A stretch of DNA of 64,000 bases from Fictibacillus nanhaiensis (GCF_019801215.1 NZ_JAHVJO010000002.1:372001-436000); one strand, 5' to 3'; shown: positions 17,222 through 26,840, numbered from the stretch's first letter. A program made the numbers and translations. Notes: generated by a model not told the origin, from the letters alone.

Positions 17222-19745
17222 CTAATTCTGTTTTTGTTATTAACTCTTCATAAAGAAGATCCAAATCCTTTAAGATGATTGTTAAATCAAACTCTTCTTT
17301 CACTTTCAACTGATTTATTTCACCCATGCTTCTTAACAAGGATGGATTATTTGCCAAGGTTACAAATTTCTCAGCCAGTCCCTTAACATCGCCTGGATCT
17401 ACCAAGTAACCATTCACACCTTCTTTTATAACTTCCGGAATACCTCCAACAGGTGTACTAATGACTGCCATTCCATAATCCATTGCCTCTAAAATTGCCA
17501 TTGGCAACCCCTCATTATATGAAGGAAGAACCAGTACATCTGATTTTTGCAAAAGATCTGTCTTTTGAGATCCATTTATCCAGCCTAAGATCTCAACATA
17601 ACCTTCAAGCTTTTCCTTTTTTACAATGTCTTTTATTTCATCAATCTCGCCGTCACCTGCAAGCCAGAATTTAAATGGAACTTCTTTTTCTTTTAATATT
17701 TTTATTGCATCTAGTAAATCATACGTACCTTTTCTCTTTCCTAATCTCCCTAAGAAAAGAACTATAAAGGGATCGTTATTCCGATCATCAGTCAAGTGTT
17801 GAACAGTGTGAACTCCGTTATAGAGCACTAATATTCTTTCTGAATCAACAATATTTGCAAAATATTTTTTCCACTCTTCGGATAAAACAATAAGCCTGTC
17901 TATTTTGTTAAGGATGAAATGGCAATATTTCTTCCTTCCTGTTGAGAGTGAAGAATAAAAATCCTTAAAACTTGATCCATGAACATGTACTACCGTTGGA
18001 ATTCCGAAAACAACTTTACCTAACAAGACAAATAAAGACTTTCTATAAAAGCTGCCTTTGTAAGACATGTGTATATGAATAATATCTGGCTGAAAAGTGA
18101 TAAGCCCAAAAAGGAAGTGGATGAATCCTTTTAGAAAATAAAACAATCGTTTAAGAGTGCTTCCTGTAATGTAAGTCTCTACATGCCTCATTTCATATTT
18201 ATCAGCAATGAACGAATGATTAATATTCTTCATAACAGTAACAATTCCACCTTTATCCTCTAACGAAGAACCAATCACCATTACTTTCTTTTTCATGTTG
18301 CTCACCTCTTTTTCTTCTTTTTTAAGAGTCAATGCAAATGCACTCCCAAGTATTGCAAAAATCAATACATATTGAGGAGAACTATTAAAAACCTGTTCTC
18401 CAGAAGATTCAATTAAGCTTTGAATGAGCACAAGCAGGGAAAATAACAAATATCCCTTTTTAAAATTATTCTTGCTTAATTGATACGATTTAAATATCTT
18501 CAACCCAATCCATACAAAAATAATTAGCCATATTAACGCACCAATAATTCCTATTTCACCCATAATGAAAGGCCAATAAGTATCTGTTGCCCATTTTGGG
18601 TCAACTGGATAAAGGCCATAAATTCGGTCTAAATGATACTCATGGTATAGAGGACTATAGTTCTCTCTTGCAACCCAGCCGCCATATCTTCCAAAACCAG
18701 CTCCAAATGGAAAGAAATCCAGCGCAATAATAAACCCAAATATATACAGAGCTTTTCTTGCTGATTCCGTGTAAGGTGTTTCAATATACCTTTGAATTGT
18801 TAATATTGTTAGTTGATAGATTTCTTCTCCTCCGAGTATCCCTACAATTAGTAAAATAACGGCTGAAATAAGTAAAAGCTTTTTATTTTGATAACTCGTT
18901 TTTAATATTTTCAAGGCGATAATTAGTCCATTAAAGAAAATACTTAAAAGCACTTTAAAACGTAAGGATAAAAAGGCTGTTATCATAAAGAGAATAGCTG
19001 AAATCCCTTTTCTTTTTGAAGGAGAAACTGTAAAAAAAGCAAGGAAATAGAATGATATCATTGCCATGAACCATCCATATTGTCCTGGATGAATAAATAG
19101 AGATTGTATGCTTATGAGACCTGACCGATAATCAAATTTACCATTTGTATGGATTAGAGTCCTGAAATCTTTGTGCAAAAAGAGATCTACTAAAGCAAAA
19201 ATCAAAACAATAACTCCAATGCCTATTAAACCTTTTATATATCTCGATAAATCATGAAGCGAAAAAGGAATATGCTGAAAGATTGCAAAAACTACAAACC
19301 CTTTAAACATTAAGAAAGCTCCTTCAGCCATGATAGGTAGAGGGACTTTATGAATAATACTTGATACTAGACCAATAATAAAAACTGCTAATAAATAATA
19401 ATAAATCCTTTCAATTCGGAAGTTTCGTTCTTTCCAACGATGATAAAGTACAACTGAAAAACCAAATAAAACAAAAAACTCGTCAAGATTATTCATTCCT
19501 TTTTCTAAAAGAGAAAAGAACTGGACGTTTTTTACTATAGTATCTTGAAATAGCAACAAAATAAAAAAAGTTGGCAACAGTTTTTTAAATTGGCCCCATT
19601 CATTAAATTTAGCAAAGAGATAAATATATAAAAATAACGTTGCTGTTAGTAATGTAAAAATAGTACCCAGAAAAAATGTCCCCAAAATAAGGGACAAAAA
19701 GAAAATTGAGAAATATATTTTTTTATTTGAGAAAAACTTTATCAT
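17205..19745 (-). CDS. Fused O-antigen ligase/Wzy-like polymerase and GT4 glycosyltransferase
   Basis: 846 residues in one frame. The first ~470 contain about 11-12 hydrophobic helices and a Wzy/O-antigen ligase-like periplasmic-loop region (FGAGFGRYGGWVARENYSP near 350). From Met484 (ATG at 18296) a complete GT4 begins, with MVIGSSLEDKGGIVTVMKN, HVHGSSFKDFY, FLGRLGKRKGTYDLL and the donor motif SYNEGLPMAILEAMDYG. GAGGTGAG lies just before that internal ATG, so the GT4 (363 residues) could also be made separately. The layout suggests two ancestral genes joined by loss of a stop codon. Expected roles are outer-face polymerisation and cytosolic sugar transfer, which require the linker to follow a helix ending inside. 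Confidence 0.82.
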   Translation of the reverse strand: MIKFFSNKKIYFSIFFLSLILGTFFLGTIFTLLTATLFLYIYLFAKFNEWGQFKKLLPTFFILLLFQDTIVKNVQFFSLLEKGMNNLDEFFVLFGFSVVLYHRWKERNFRIERIYYYLLAVFIIGLVSSIIHKVPLPIMAEGAFLMFKGFVVFAIFQHIPFSLHDLSRYIKGLIGIGVIVLIFALVDLFLHKDFRTLIHTNGKFDYRSGLISIQSLFIHPGQYGWFMAMISFYFLAFFTVSPSKRKGISAILFMITAFLSLRFKVLLSIFFNGLIIALKILKTSYQNKKLLLISAVILLIVGILGGEEIYQLTILTIQRYIETPYTESARKALYIFGFIIALDFFPFGAGFGRYGGWVARENYSPLYHEYHLDRIYGLYPVDPKWATDTYWPFIMGEIGIIGALIWLIIFVWIGLKIFKSYQLSKNNFKKGYLLFSLLVLIQSLIESSGEQVFNSSPQYVLIFAILGSAFALTLKKEEKEVSNMKKKVMVIGSSLEDKGGIVTVMKNINHSFIADKYEMRHVETYITGSTLKRLFYFLKGFIHFLFGLITFQPDIIHIHMSYKGSFYRKSLFVLLGKVVFGIPTVVHVHGSSFKDFYSSLSTGRKKYCHFILNKIDRLIVLSEEWKKYFANIVDSERILVLYNGVHTVQHLTDDRNNDPFIVLFLGRLGKRKGTYDLLDAIKILKEKEVPFKFWLAGDGEIDEIKDIVKKEKLEGYVEILGWINGSQKTDLLQKSDVLVLPSYNEGLPMAILEAMDYGMAVISTPVGGIPEVIKEGVNGYLVDPGDVKGLAEKFVTLANNPSLLRSMGEINQLKVKEEFDLTIILKDLDLLYEELITKTELGEQIG
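18297..18308 (-). promoter_or_regulatory. Internal ribosome binding site within the polymerase-GT4 fusion
   Basis: Minus-strand GAGGTGAG followed by CAAC and the ATG at 18296. This is as good a site as those of most genes here and would allow independent translation of the GT4 half. Confidence 0.6.
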
Positions 19746-19768
19746 TATTCGCCCAATCCTCTCAAGAA

Positions 19769-20434
19769 TTAAAAAGCATCTTTTGAGCCAAACAAAACAA
19801 AAAATGTCTTAAACAAAATTTTAATATCCATTCGAATAGAACGGTGCTTAATATATTGAAGATCTAGCTCTACCATTTGATCAAAACTTAGATTACTTCT
19901 GCCACTGATCTGCCATAATCCCGTACAGCCTGGTGTAACTAATAACCTTTGGAGCTCATAAGAACCATATTGGTCTACTTCTCTCGGTAGAGGGGGACGT
20001 GGTCCAACAAGACTCATATCTCCACAAAGTACATTATATAGCTGCGGCAACTCATCAATGCTTGTTTTTCGTATAAACTTACCAAATTTTGTTACACGAG
20101 GGTCATCCTTCATTTTAAACATGGCCCCTGAGACTTCATTGTGATCTAATAGATGGTCAAGAAGTTCTTCTGCGTTACTCACCATGGATCTAAATTTATA
20201 CATGTAAAATTGTTTTCCGTTCTTACCTACTCTAAGTTGTTTAAAGATAATTTTTCCCTTTGGTTCTTCCCATTTAATAATTGCTGCAACAATTATTAAC
20301 AAAGGACTTGCTATTAAAATCGCTAACAAACTCACAAAAATATCTATTAATCTCTTGAAACCACTGTAAATCACATTATTTTCAAGTTGCATTTCTTGTG
20401 AAGCTTTTGAAACTTGTAATGAAGAAGGAATCAA
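19769..20434 (-). CDS. Undecaprenyl-phosphate sugar-1-phosphate transferase (WcaJ/EpsL family)
   Basis: 221 residues with one N-terminal membrane segment (about 29-51, ending in a Ser-Pro helix-break typical of monotopic phosphoglycosyl transferases). It has the bacterial sugar transferase motifs YKFRSM, DELPQLYNVLCGDMSLVGPR and PGCTGLWQISGRS. It transfers a sugar-1-phosphate from a nucleotide sugar to undecaprenyl phosphate, the first step of repeat-unit assembly. It precedes the polymerase-GT4 fusion by 23 bp and follows the galU pseudogene by 13 bp. Glucose-1-phosphate is plausible given galU and ugd, but this is inference. Confidence 0.9.
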   Translation of the reverse strand: MIPSSLQVSKASQEMQLENNVIYSGFKRLIDIFVSLLAILIASPLLIIVAAIIKWEEPKGKIIFKQLRVGKNGKQFYMYKFRSMVSNAEELLDHLLDHNEVSGAMFKMKDDPRVTKFGKFIRKTSIDELPQLYNVLCGDMSLVGPRPPLPREVDQYGSYELQRLLVTPGCTGLWQISGRSNLSFDQMVELDLQYIKHRSIRMDIKILFKTFFVLFGSKDAF

Positions 20435-20447
20435 TGGTATACCTCCC

Positions 20448-21324
20448 TTAAACTGTTGCCTTCTTGTTTTTAATAATGAATTCTAAATACGTCAATAAAT
20501 CATGTTTAATTGAATTGTTTTGCAGAGCAAATTCTAGAGTTGTTACTATGAATCCTAATTTTTCACCCACGTCAAATCGGTTTCCTTCAAATTCATAAGC
20601 ATATATGTTTTCAAGTTTATTAACCAATTGTAGTGCGTCTGTTAACTGTATTTCTCCACCAGCACCAATGTATTGCTTTTCAAGATGCGTAAATATTTCA
20701 GGGGTAAGAATATACCTGCCTATAATAGCCAGGTTAGAAGGTGCATCCTCTTTAGCAGGCTTTTCTACCAGATTTTCTACGCTGTATAATCTTCCATTAT
20801 TACTTCCTGGATGTATGATACCATATCTAGATACTTCATTCTCTGGCACTGTTTGTACACCTATTACAGATGATCCTGTTTTTTCATATTGATCCATCAA
20901 TTGTTTTAAACAAGGCTGCTGAGATTGAATAATATCATCACCTAATAATACGGCAAATGGCTCATTCCCTATAAATTTTCTTGCACACCAAACTGCATGC
21001 CCCAATCCTTTTGGCTCTTTCTGGCGAATATAATGTATATCAATCATTTTAGATAAGTGCTGAACTTCCTCTAATAACTCTAACTTACCTTTTTCAAATA
21101 GGTTTTGTTCGAGCTCGATAGCATAATTAAAGTGATCTTCAATAGATCCCTTTACCAGTAACAATCAATATATCTTCAATACCTGAAGCAATAGCTTCCT
21201 CTACTATGTATTGTATGGTTGGTTTATCAACTATTGGAAGCATTTCCTTAGGCATCGCCTTCGTTGCTGGCAGAAAACGTGTACCCAGTCCAGCGGCAGG
21301 AATAATTGCTTTTTTTACCTTCAA
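20448..21324 (-). pseudogene. galU: Frameshifted galU (UTP-glucose-1-phosphate uridylyltransferase)
   Basis: The first 59 codons (from ATG at 21324) match GalU, with [19 protein letters not shown] intact, and then hit a TGA at about 21139. The rest of GalU ([14 protein letters not shown] onward) continues in another frame to 20448. Compared with the intact copy at 26841-27731 the sequence GGTAAAGGG-ATCTATTGAAG appears to lack five bases after GGG. Both halves are otherwise well conserved, so the lesion looks recent. As the first gene of operon 2, its loss might reduce polymer supply unless the intact paralogue compensates. A sequencing error is possible but a 5-base loss makes it less likely. 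Confidence 0.85.
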
Positions 21325-21668
21325 TCTAATCCCCCATTTTTAGTACATCAACATATATTAATATAACAAAAACATTACAAAAATGACCAATGAATGTAAT
21401 AATAACACATTTTTTTACAAAAACACACAACTTATTTGTCAAATATTAAGCTTTTTTCTTGTATTAAGCCGAATTTTGCTAGTTTTTTTCCAAATGCAAT
21501 TTTTAGTTTATCACAAACTATTGACATCTTGTAGTTGAAATGCCATTTTGACATAAATTTGCCAATATACAAGTAATTGATTGATAGAATACAAAAGTAA
21601 CATTGAAGAGGAATTATGAAAAAGCTATAATGAAGAGCGAAGAAATTTAATTTGGAAAGAGGAAAAAA
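21325..21668. other. 344-bp divergent intergenic region, galU pseudogene / LCP gene
   Basis: AT-rich, containing the divergent promoters of operon 2 and the LCP gene. Two TTGACA hexamers on the plus strand (21521 and 21548) are candidate -35 elements, but neither has a convincing -10 at normal spacing. No gene or RNA recognised. Confidence 0.5.
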
Positions 21669-22616
21669 ATGAGCACATCCAGAGCTAATAATAGAAAAAA
21701 AAAGCGTCATAAAGTACTACTGATACTAATGTCAGTTGTTTTTGTTCTATTGATTGCTTCACTTGCTTTTGGTTATAACCTATACAGCCAGATTAAGAGT
21801 ACGGCAGGTGAAATGCATGAGGAAAATGGTTGGAAAGGTAAAGGGAACCAAAAGGAAAAAATCGCTAGTAAAAAACCAATATCAATCTTATTAATGGGTG
21901 TAGATGAAAGGGAAAACGATAAAGGGAGATCTGACAGCTTAGTAGTGATTACCCTTAACCCTAATAAGCAATCTATGTTCATGTTTAATATTCCGCGGGA
22001 TACAAGAACTCTGATGGTCGGTAAAGGTACACAGGATAAAATCAATCATTCCTATGCTTTCGGCGGTTCAAAAATGACTGTAGAAACGGTTGAAAATTTT
22101 CTTGATGTTCCATTGGATTACTACATTAAAGTAAATATGGAAGCTTTAAGTGAAATTGTGGATGCAGTCGGAGGAATAACTGTAAATAATAAAAACGACT
22201 GGTACGATGATAGATATTATAAAAAAGGATACCACTATAAAAAAGGAGAAATTACACTTAACGGACCTCAATCACTTGGCTATGTAAGGATGAGATATCA
22301 AGATAAACGAGGAGATTTTGGCAGACAAGAAAGACAAAGACAAGTTATAAATGCAATAATTGATAAAGGTGCACGTGCTTCTTCACTAACAAAATTTAAT
22401 GACGTTTTAAATGTTTTAGGGAAACATGTAAAAACGAACATGACATTTAGTGAAATGAAAGATATTCAAAAGAACTATAGTGGGGCTAGAAAAACATCTA
22501 ATTCCTTTGAAATAAAAGGATCTGGACAAAAAATTAATGGAATCTATTTCTATGTAGTACCTCCTGAAGAAAAGGCTAGAATAACTACAACATTAAAAGA
22601 ACATTTAGATTTGTAA
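21669..22616 (+). CDS. LytR-CpsA-Psr family glycopolymer transferase
   Basis: 315 residues, with one N-terminal membrane helix (about 18-40) after a basic cytoplasmic tail, then the extracytoplasmic LCP domain. Signatures are LLMGVDERENDKGRSDSL, NIPRDTRT with the phosphate-binding arginines, and RYQDKRGDFGRQERQRQV. LCP enzymes move undecaprenyl-linked teichoic acid or other polymers onto peptidoglycan MurNAc at the outer membrane face. It is divergent from operon 2 and so is the natural candidate for attaching that operon's polymer to the wall. GAAAGAGGAAAAA precedes the ATG. Confidence 0.92.
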   Translation: MSTSRANNRKKKRHKVLLILMSVVFVLLIASLAFGYNLYSQIKSTAGEMHEENGWKGKGNQKEKIASKKPISILLMGVDERENDKGRSDSLVVITLNPNKQSMFMFNIPRDTRTLMVGKGTQDKINHSYAFGGSKMTVETVENFLDVPLDYYIKVNMEALSEIVDAVGGITVNNKNDWYDDRYYKKGYHYKKGEITLNGPQSLGYVRMRYQDKRGDFGRQERQRQVINAIIDKGARASSLTKFNDVLNVLGKHVKTNMTFSEMKDIQKNYSGARKTSNSFEIKGSGQKINGIYFYVVPPEEKARITTTLKEHLDL

Positions 22617-22637
22617 AATGATTTATTTAATTTAAAT

Positions 22638-22667
22638 AAAAACCCGCTGACATTTTAGCGGGTTTTT
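22638..22667 (+). terminator. Intrinsic terminator of the LCP gene
   Basis: AAAAACCCGCT / AGCGGGTTTTT hairpin with a T-run, 20 bp past the stop. Confidence 0.88.
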
Positions 22668-22767
22668 ATTTGTAAATATCATTAGTATGGCAGTGGTACA
22701 ATATTACATGCTCGCCTGCCACAATTACAAAATAATGGAACAACCACTTTTAGGGTTTAACCTCTTA

Positions 22768-23415
22768 TCAACTGTAAAAATCTTTTTTCAAAGAACGTTC
22801 TTCTTTATCTACTAAAAATGCTACTAATACATATCTCTCTGGGGCTGATCCAAGAAAATTAAAAGGGTAGCATGTGCTGACTGTTAATATCGGACGGGGT
22901 TTTGGGACAATTACAGTCCGATCGTCTTTGTCTACAATTCTAACCTGTTTCACTTTATAGGTAAATTCTCCAGCTATTGTCGAAACCACGAGTAAATCAC
23001 CTTTTTTTACTTCCCCAAGCTTTCGGAATACCGTATCTCGATGTCCAGATAAAACGGAATTATCCTTTTCTCCTGGTAAGACACTACCTGCAAAGTGTCC
23101 TACCCCTTTTTCAAGTTCATCTTCATCTGTCCCATGATAAATGGGAAGTTTAGCATTTAGCTTCGGGATAAACAGTTCACCCATTTTTTCCCCGACATTT
23201 GGACGAATCTTATAAAGTTCATTGCTGCTTTCATTAATTTCTGTTGTACCTTTTGAAACAGGTTCTGAATAAACTTTTTCATTTTTATTTATTTGTCCAA
23301 CTTTGTAAATTAAGTATCCTTTTGCAAACTTATAACCATTGGTTGTAGAGAACCAAAAGCCTACAAGTATAAAACATATTGCTATAAATAATAAAATAAA
23401 TCTCTTTATCTTCAT
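22768..23415 (-). CDS. Class D sortase
   Basis: 215 residues with an N-terminal membrane anchor (about 5-24) and a C-terminal sortase domain. Catalytic residues read as His125 (SGHRDT), Cys182 in LTVSTCYPF and Arg194 (PERY). The TLxTCYPF-type Cys context and size fit class D. The enzyme cleaves an LPxTA-type sorting signal and links the protein to the wall. Its obvious substrate, ending in LPKTA, is encoded one base upstream, so the two form a dedicated sortase-substrate operon. No other LPxTG/LPxTA protein was seen in the window. Confidence 0.92.
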   Translation of the reverse strand: MKIKRFILLFIAICFILVGFWFSTTNGYKFAKGYLIYKVGQINKNEKVYSEPVSKGTTEINESSNELYKIRPNVGEKMGELFIPKLNAKLPIYHGTDEDELEKGVGHFAGSVLPGEKDNSVLSGHRDTVFRKLGEVKKGDLLVVSTIAGEFTYKVKQVRIVDKDDRTVIVPKPRPILTVSTCYPFNFLGSAPERYVLVAFLVDKEERSLKKDFYS

Positions 23416-23416
23416 G

Positions 23417-24436
23417 CTACTGAACGTATAACCGTCTAAACATGAAAAAACCTATTAGTACAAATGATAAGCCTGCCAATGCGTTAGTTCCATAATCAGA
23501 TGCCGTTTTAGGAAGTTTTGCTCCTTTAACGGTTTTGTGTTTTGGTGCACTCTTAATTTTCTCTATTTTATCTATTACTTTAGGAACCTCTTTAATATCT
23601 TTACCTGTTTCTTGTATAATTGTGGCCCCTATCATTTCTGGTGTTAATTTCATATCCAAAATAAGGTTTCCTTTTAAATCATACAATTTAATTAAAAGCT
23701 TATAGCCTTTATTCATCTCTTTTAAAAATAATAGTTCTCTTAGTGAAAGTGATTTTGTATCCTTTCCATTTGTTAAATAAAACTTAGGTTGCAACTCAAG
23801 AATGTTCATCAATTTTTGGGAGATAGCTAAAAATTCATTGATTTGTTCTTCTGTTAATTCATCTACACTTTCAAAATCTTCAAAAGCAATCATTCTATTA
23901 GCTAATTCCATTAAACGCTCTTCCATTACTGGATCGGTTAATTTCTCTTCCAATGATAACATGTGATTAAAAAGAGCTTCCACTTCTGCTTCTGTCAGAT
24001 CCAGTTCTGTAAACATTTCATCAATCTCAAAATCTACCTCTGGTTCTAAGAAGAAACTTACATCAAAATACAAATCTTCGACAAATATGTAATTATCTAG
24101 TGTTTCACCATTTTCTTCAAGTAGTACAATTAAAGAGGAACGATCTAAACCATAATCATTATAGATTGTGTCTAAGTTGCTGTAATTCGCTTTAATGGCA
24201 GGTCCTAATGATTCTTTCAAATCACTTAAATTTTCAAAATAAGCAAGCTCTTCCCCATAATATTCCATCACATAATCTTCAAGATTTTCTTTTGTGACTT
24301 CCATTCCACGCTCTTCACTTACGTATGAAAGATAATCTGTCAGTTCTTGTTCACTAACTGCAGCAAATGATACGTTTGGAAACAAGGATAGCACTAGAGT
24401 AAAAATAGTTAACAAAGCAAAAAATCTTTTCATCAC
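23417..24436 (-). CDS. Processed acidic surface protein with LPKTA sorting signal
   Basis: 339 residues, very rich in Glu, Asp and Leu. A signal peptide (about 1-25, ending VSFAA) is followed by an acidic helical region, and at the C-terminus by the LPKTA motif, a hydrophobic segment and the basic tail RRLYVQ. This matches the processed acidic surface protein family, normally found next to a dedicated class D sortase, which is the case here. Function is unknown; the acidic repeats may bind cations or act as a spacer. Starts GTG 24436 or ATG 24433. An upstream motif shared with two other surface-protein genes is listed separately. Confidence 0.88.
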   Translation of the reverse strand: MMKRFFALLTIFTLVLSLFPNVSFAAVSEQELTDYLSYVSEERGMEVTKENLEDYVMEYYGEELAYFENLSDLKESLGPAIKANYSNLDTIYNDYGLDRSSLIVLLEENGETLDNYIFVEDLYFDVSFFLEPEVDFEIDEMFTELDLTEAEVEALFNHMLSLEEKLTDPVMEERLMELANRMIAFEDFESVDELTEEQINEFLAISQKLMNILELQPKFYLTNGKDTKSLSLRELLFLKEMNKGYKLLIKLYDLKGNLILDMKLTPEMIGATIIQETGKDIKEVPKVIDKIEKIKSAPKHKTVKGAKLPKTASDYGTNALAGLSFVLIGFFMFRRLYVQ

Positions 24437-24490
24437 TTAAAAACCCACCTTTATATATAAATGCAATAACACAATCATATTTTATAGGAA

Positions 24491-24520
24491 GTATTTTGTA
24501 TAGATAAATTTTCCATTTCC
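24491..24520 (-). promoter_or_regulatory. Shared surface-gene promoter-like element, copy A
   Basis: On the minus strand AAATGGAAAATTTATCTATACAA aligns without gaps to the elements at 29351-29383 and 33471-33503. The TATACA hexamer lies 61 bp before the GTG start, consistent with a -10 box. No good -35 is seen. Confidence 0.5.
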
Positions 24521-24540
24521 AAAAAAATAAGAATAAGAAA

Positions 24541-24571
24541 ATGCACCTAACCCAAAATAGTTCTGGTGCAT
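24541..24571 (-). terminator. Intrinsic terminator of the S8 peptidase gene
   Basis: ATGCACC/GGTGCAT arms, followed on the minus strand by TTTTC-TTATTC T-rich sequence, 16 bp after the peptidase stop. Confidence 0.75.
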
Positions 24572-24586
24572 CTTTTATTTGTATAT

Positions 24587-26734
24587 TTATTTCTCTACAG
24601 AAAACCAGCTGCTAGTTACTGTTGATTTATTTCCAGCAAGGTCTTTCCCTTCAAATATAAATTTGTATTTACCTTGGTTTACCTTATTTTTGTTATCAAA
24701 TCTTCCATCCCAGCTTAGCGAATGGATACCTTTTTCCAAGGATTTATTTTTTGTTAAATATCTCACTTTTTGATTATTGCTATTCACAATATAAATAGTA
24801 AACAGTGCAGTTTCAGCAGTAGATATCTTTGCTTTAACACCTGCTGTTTTCCCTAACTTTAAGACAGTTGGAGATGGTGCAAAGCTTTTTATTTGAGGGG
24901 CTTTACTATCCACTTTAACCATTATTTTTTTAGAATCCCCTTTTTGATTCGAACTATCAATAATGTCTAACTTGATCCTATAATCTCCATCTGTAACAAG
25001 TTTTCCTTTGCTGTCTTTACCGTTCCAGGATAATGAGTGAGAACCCCCACTATAGCCTTTATGATTTAGAATGGTCTGAACAACCGTCCCTTTTTTATTG
25101 TATACTTTAGCACTAACCTTTTGATACTTGTTAAGGCTAAACTTTACTAAGAAGCCTGTTGAGACTTTAGGAGAAAAATAAGTAACCGTCTTTTCCAAGA
25201 TGATAGATGGCTTAACCTCATTAGTAACTGTTATTGTGCTCTCCCTCGTTAATTTATTGGTTCCTTTTTCAGCTTTTACTACTATCTTATAAGTTCCATT
25301 GCTCACATACACTCCACTATCGTTTTTACCGTTCCAGATTTCTTTCATTTGACTTCCAGATGATTTTTTATTCTTACTTATTGTTCTGATTATTTTTCCG
25401 GTCTTATCTTTTACAAAAATGGTTATCATTGTTCCGCTATAAGTTTTAAAAGCTGCAGAAACGGTATTGCTACCGTTCATTACAAATGTGTTTGATGACA
25501 ACGTTATATTCGATAGAGCTAATGGTGTGTTAACTAAAGCTTTAGAAACATCTATTCTACCAAAACCAGTAGATTCGTCCCACCCTGCTTGATTTAAATC
25601 CACTGTTGATTTTTTTAATATCCTATTCACTTCCGATTCTGATAAAAATGGGTTCTTTGACAGCATTAAGGCAATTGTTCCTGTTACAACGGGAGCTGCC
25701 ATTGAGGTTCCACTCATATAACCGTATCTGCCGTATGCAAAAGTTGAATAAATATCTTCTCCAGGTGCTGTAAAATCCACATAACTTCCGTAGTTAGAAA
25801 AATAAGCAGGCTTATCTAGAGAGTTAGTTGCGCTAATTCCAAATACTCCTTTATATCCTGCTGGATATGTCTTTCTGCTTATATTGTCGTTACCAGCTGC
25901 CGCTACGACGATTAAACCTTTCGATCTTGCATAGTTTATGGCATTTTCAATTACGTAACTATAATAATAACTTCCCAGGCTTAAATTTATAACGTCAGCA
26001 CCCTTATCTGCAGCGTAGATGATAGCAGTAGAAACTTCTTCTGCCGTTGTAGAAGCTCCAGAAAAGACATTGATTGGCATGATTCTTACATGAGGAGCAA
26101 TCCCAGAAACACCAACATCATTAAAAGATGCCGCAATAATACCTGATACATGAGTTGCATGATCATCGGGATAAAATGTTGTATCCCCGTCTACGACATC
26201 ATATGGATTATACATTTTCCCCCTTAGGTCGGGATGATTAATATGGACGCCTCCATCTATAACGGCAACCACCACATGGTTTGAACCTTTCGTTGTGTCC
26301 CATGCTTTTTCCGTGTTAATCATTTTATGAAACCACTGATTTTTATAAAAAGGATCTTTCGGTGTATACCCTTTTTTAATTAAATAATTAGGCTCTACTC
26401 TTTCCACGAGTCCATTCTTAGACAATTTACTCGCCAGTTCTGTTATATCAGTATTTTTACGGAGTGAAATAACATAAAAATCTTTACCAAGGGATTTTAT
26501 TTTCACTAAGTTATAAAGATTCAAGAACTTTGCTTTTTCTTTGTGAGACAATTTTGGTGAAAGTTTAATAATTAATTCATTTTGAATATACTCTGTATGC
26601 CGGAACATATTAAAAATTGAATCATTTGATAGATATCCTTTATTATGTAGGCTTGCATTTACTGTATAAGCAGCGATAGAAATATAAAAAAAAGTCGCCA
26701 GAATTATAGAAATTGTTAACTTTTTCACGTCCAT
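24587..26734 (-). CDS. Secreted subtilisin-like serine peptidase (S8) with C-terminal FlgD-Ig-like repeats
   Basis: 715 residues from the ATG at 26734, preceded by GGGGG; an ATG 12 bases earlier overlaps that site. A signal peptide is followed by an inhibitor-like propeptide (about 45-115) and the S8 domain with Asp160 (VIDGGV), His192 (DDHATHVSG) and Ser344 (SGTSMAAP). Three C-terminal beta repeats follow, each with a WNGK/WDGR...G-x-Y pattern resembling FlgD Ig-like domains. There is no CWB2 repeat or sorting signal, so it is probably released or loosely held, unlike the CWB2 subtilase at 40658. Substrate is unknown. Confidence 0.9.
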   Translation of the reverse strand: MDVKKLTISIILATFFYISIAAYTVNASLHNKGYLSNDSIFNMFRHTEYIQNELIIKLSPKLSHKEKAKFLNLYNLVKIKSLGKDFYVISLRKNTDITELASKLSKNGLVERVEPNYLIKKGYTPKDPFYKNQWFHKMINTEKAWDTTKGSNHVVVAVIDGGVHINHPDLRGKMYNPYDVVDGDTTFYPDDHATHVSGIIAASFNDVGVSGIAPHVRIMPINVFSGASTTAEEVSTAIIYAADKGADVINLSLGSYYYSYVIENAINYARSKGLIVVAAAGNDNISRKTYPAGYKGVFGISATNSLDKPAYFSNYGSYVDFTAPGEDIYSTFAYGRYGYMSGTSMAAPVVTGTIALMLSKNPFLSESEVNRILKKSTVDLNQAGWDESTGFGRIDVSKALVNTPLALSNITLSSNTFVMNGSNTVSAAFKTYSGTMITIFVKDKTGKIIRTISKNKKSSGSQMKEIWNGKNDSGVYVSNGTYKIVVKAEKGTNKLTRESTITVTNEVKPSIILEKTVTYFSPKVSTGFLVKFSLNKYQKVSAKVYNKKGTVVQTILNHKGYSGGSHSLSWNGKDSKGKLVTDGDYRIKLDIIDSSNQKGDSKKIMVKVDSKAPQIKSFAPSPTVLKLGKTAGVKAKISTAETALFTIYIVNSNNQKVRYLTKNKSLEKGIHSLSWDGRFDNKNKVNQGKYKFIFEGKDLAGNKSTVTSSWFSVEK

Positions 26735-26811
26735 ACTTTCCCCCATAAAAACATGTTTTTCATTTATTATACATAATTACCAATAAACACTATATAAATG
26801 GATTAAAAAAA

Positions 26812-26840
26812 CCCATTCTTTTATGAATGGGATAAAATAA
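26812..26840 (-). terminator. Intrinsic terminator of galU
   Basis: CCCATTC/GAATGGG arms (26812-26818 and 26825-26831), with a T7 run on the minus strand after the hairpin. Confidence 0.8.
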
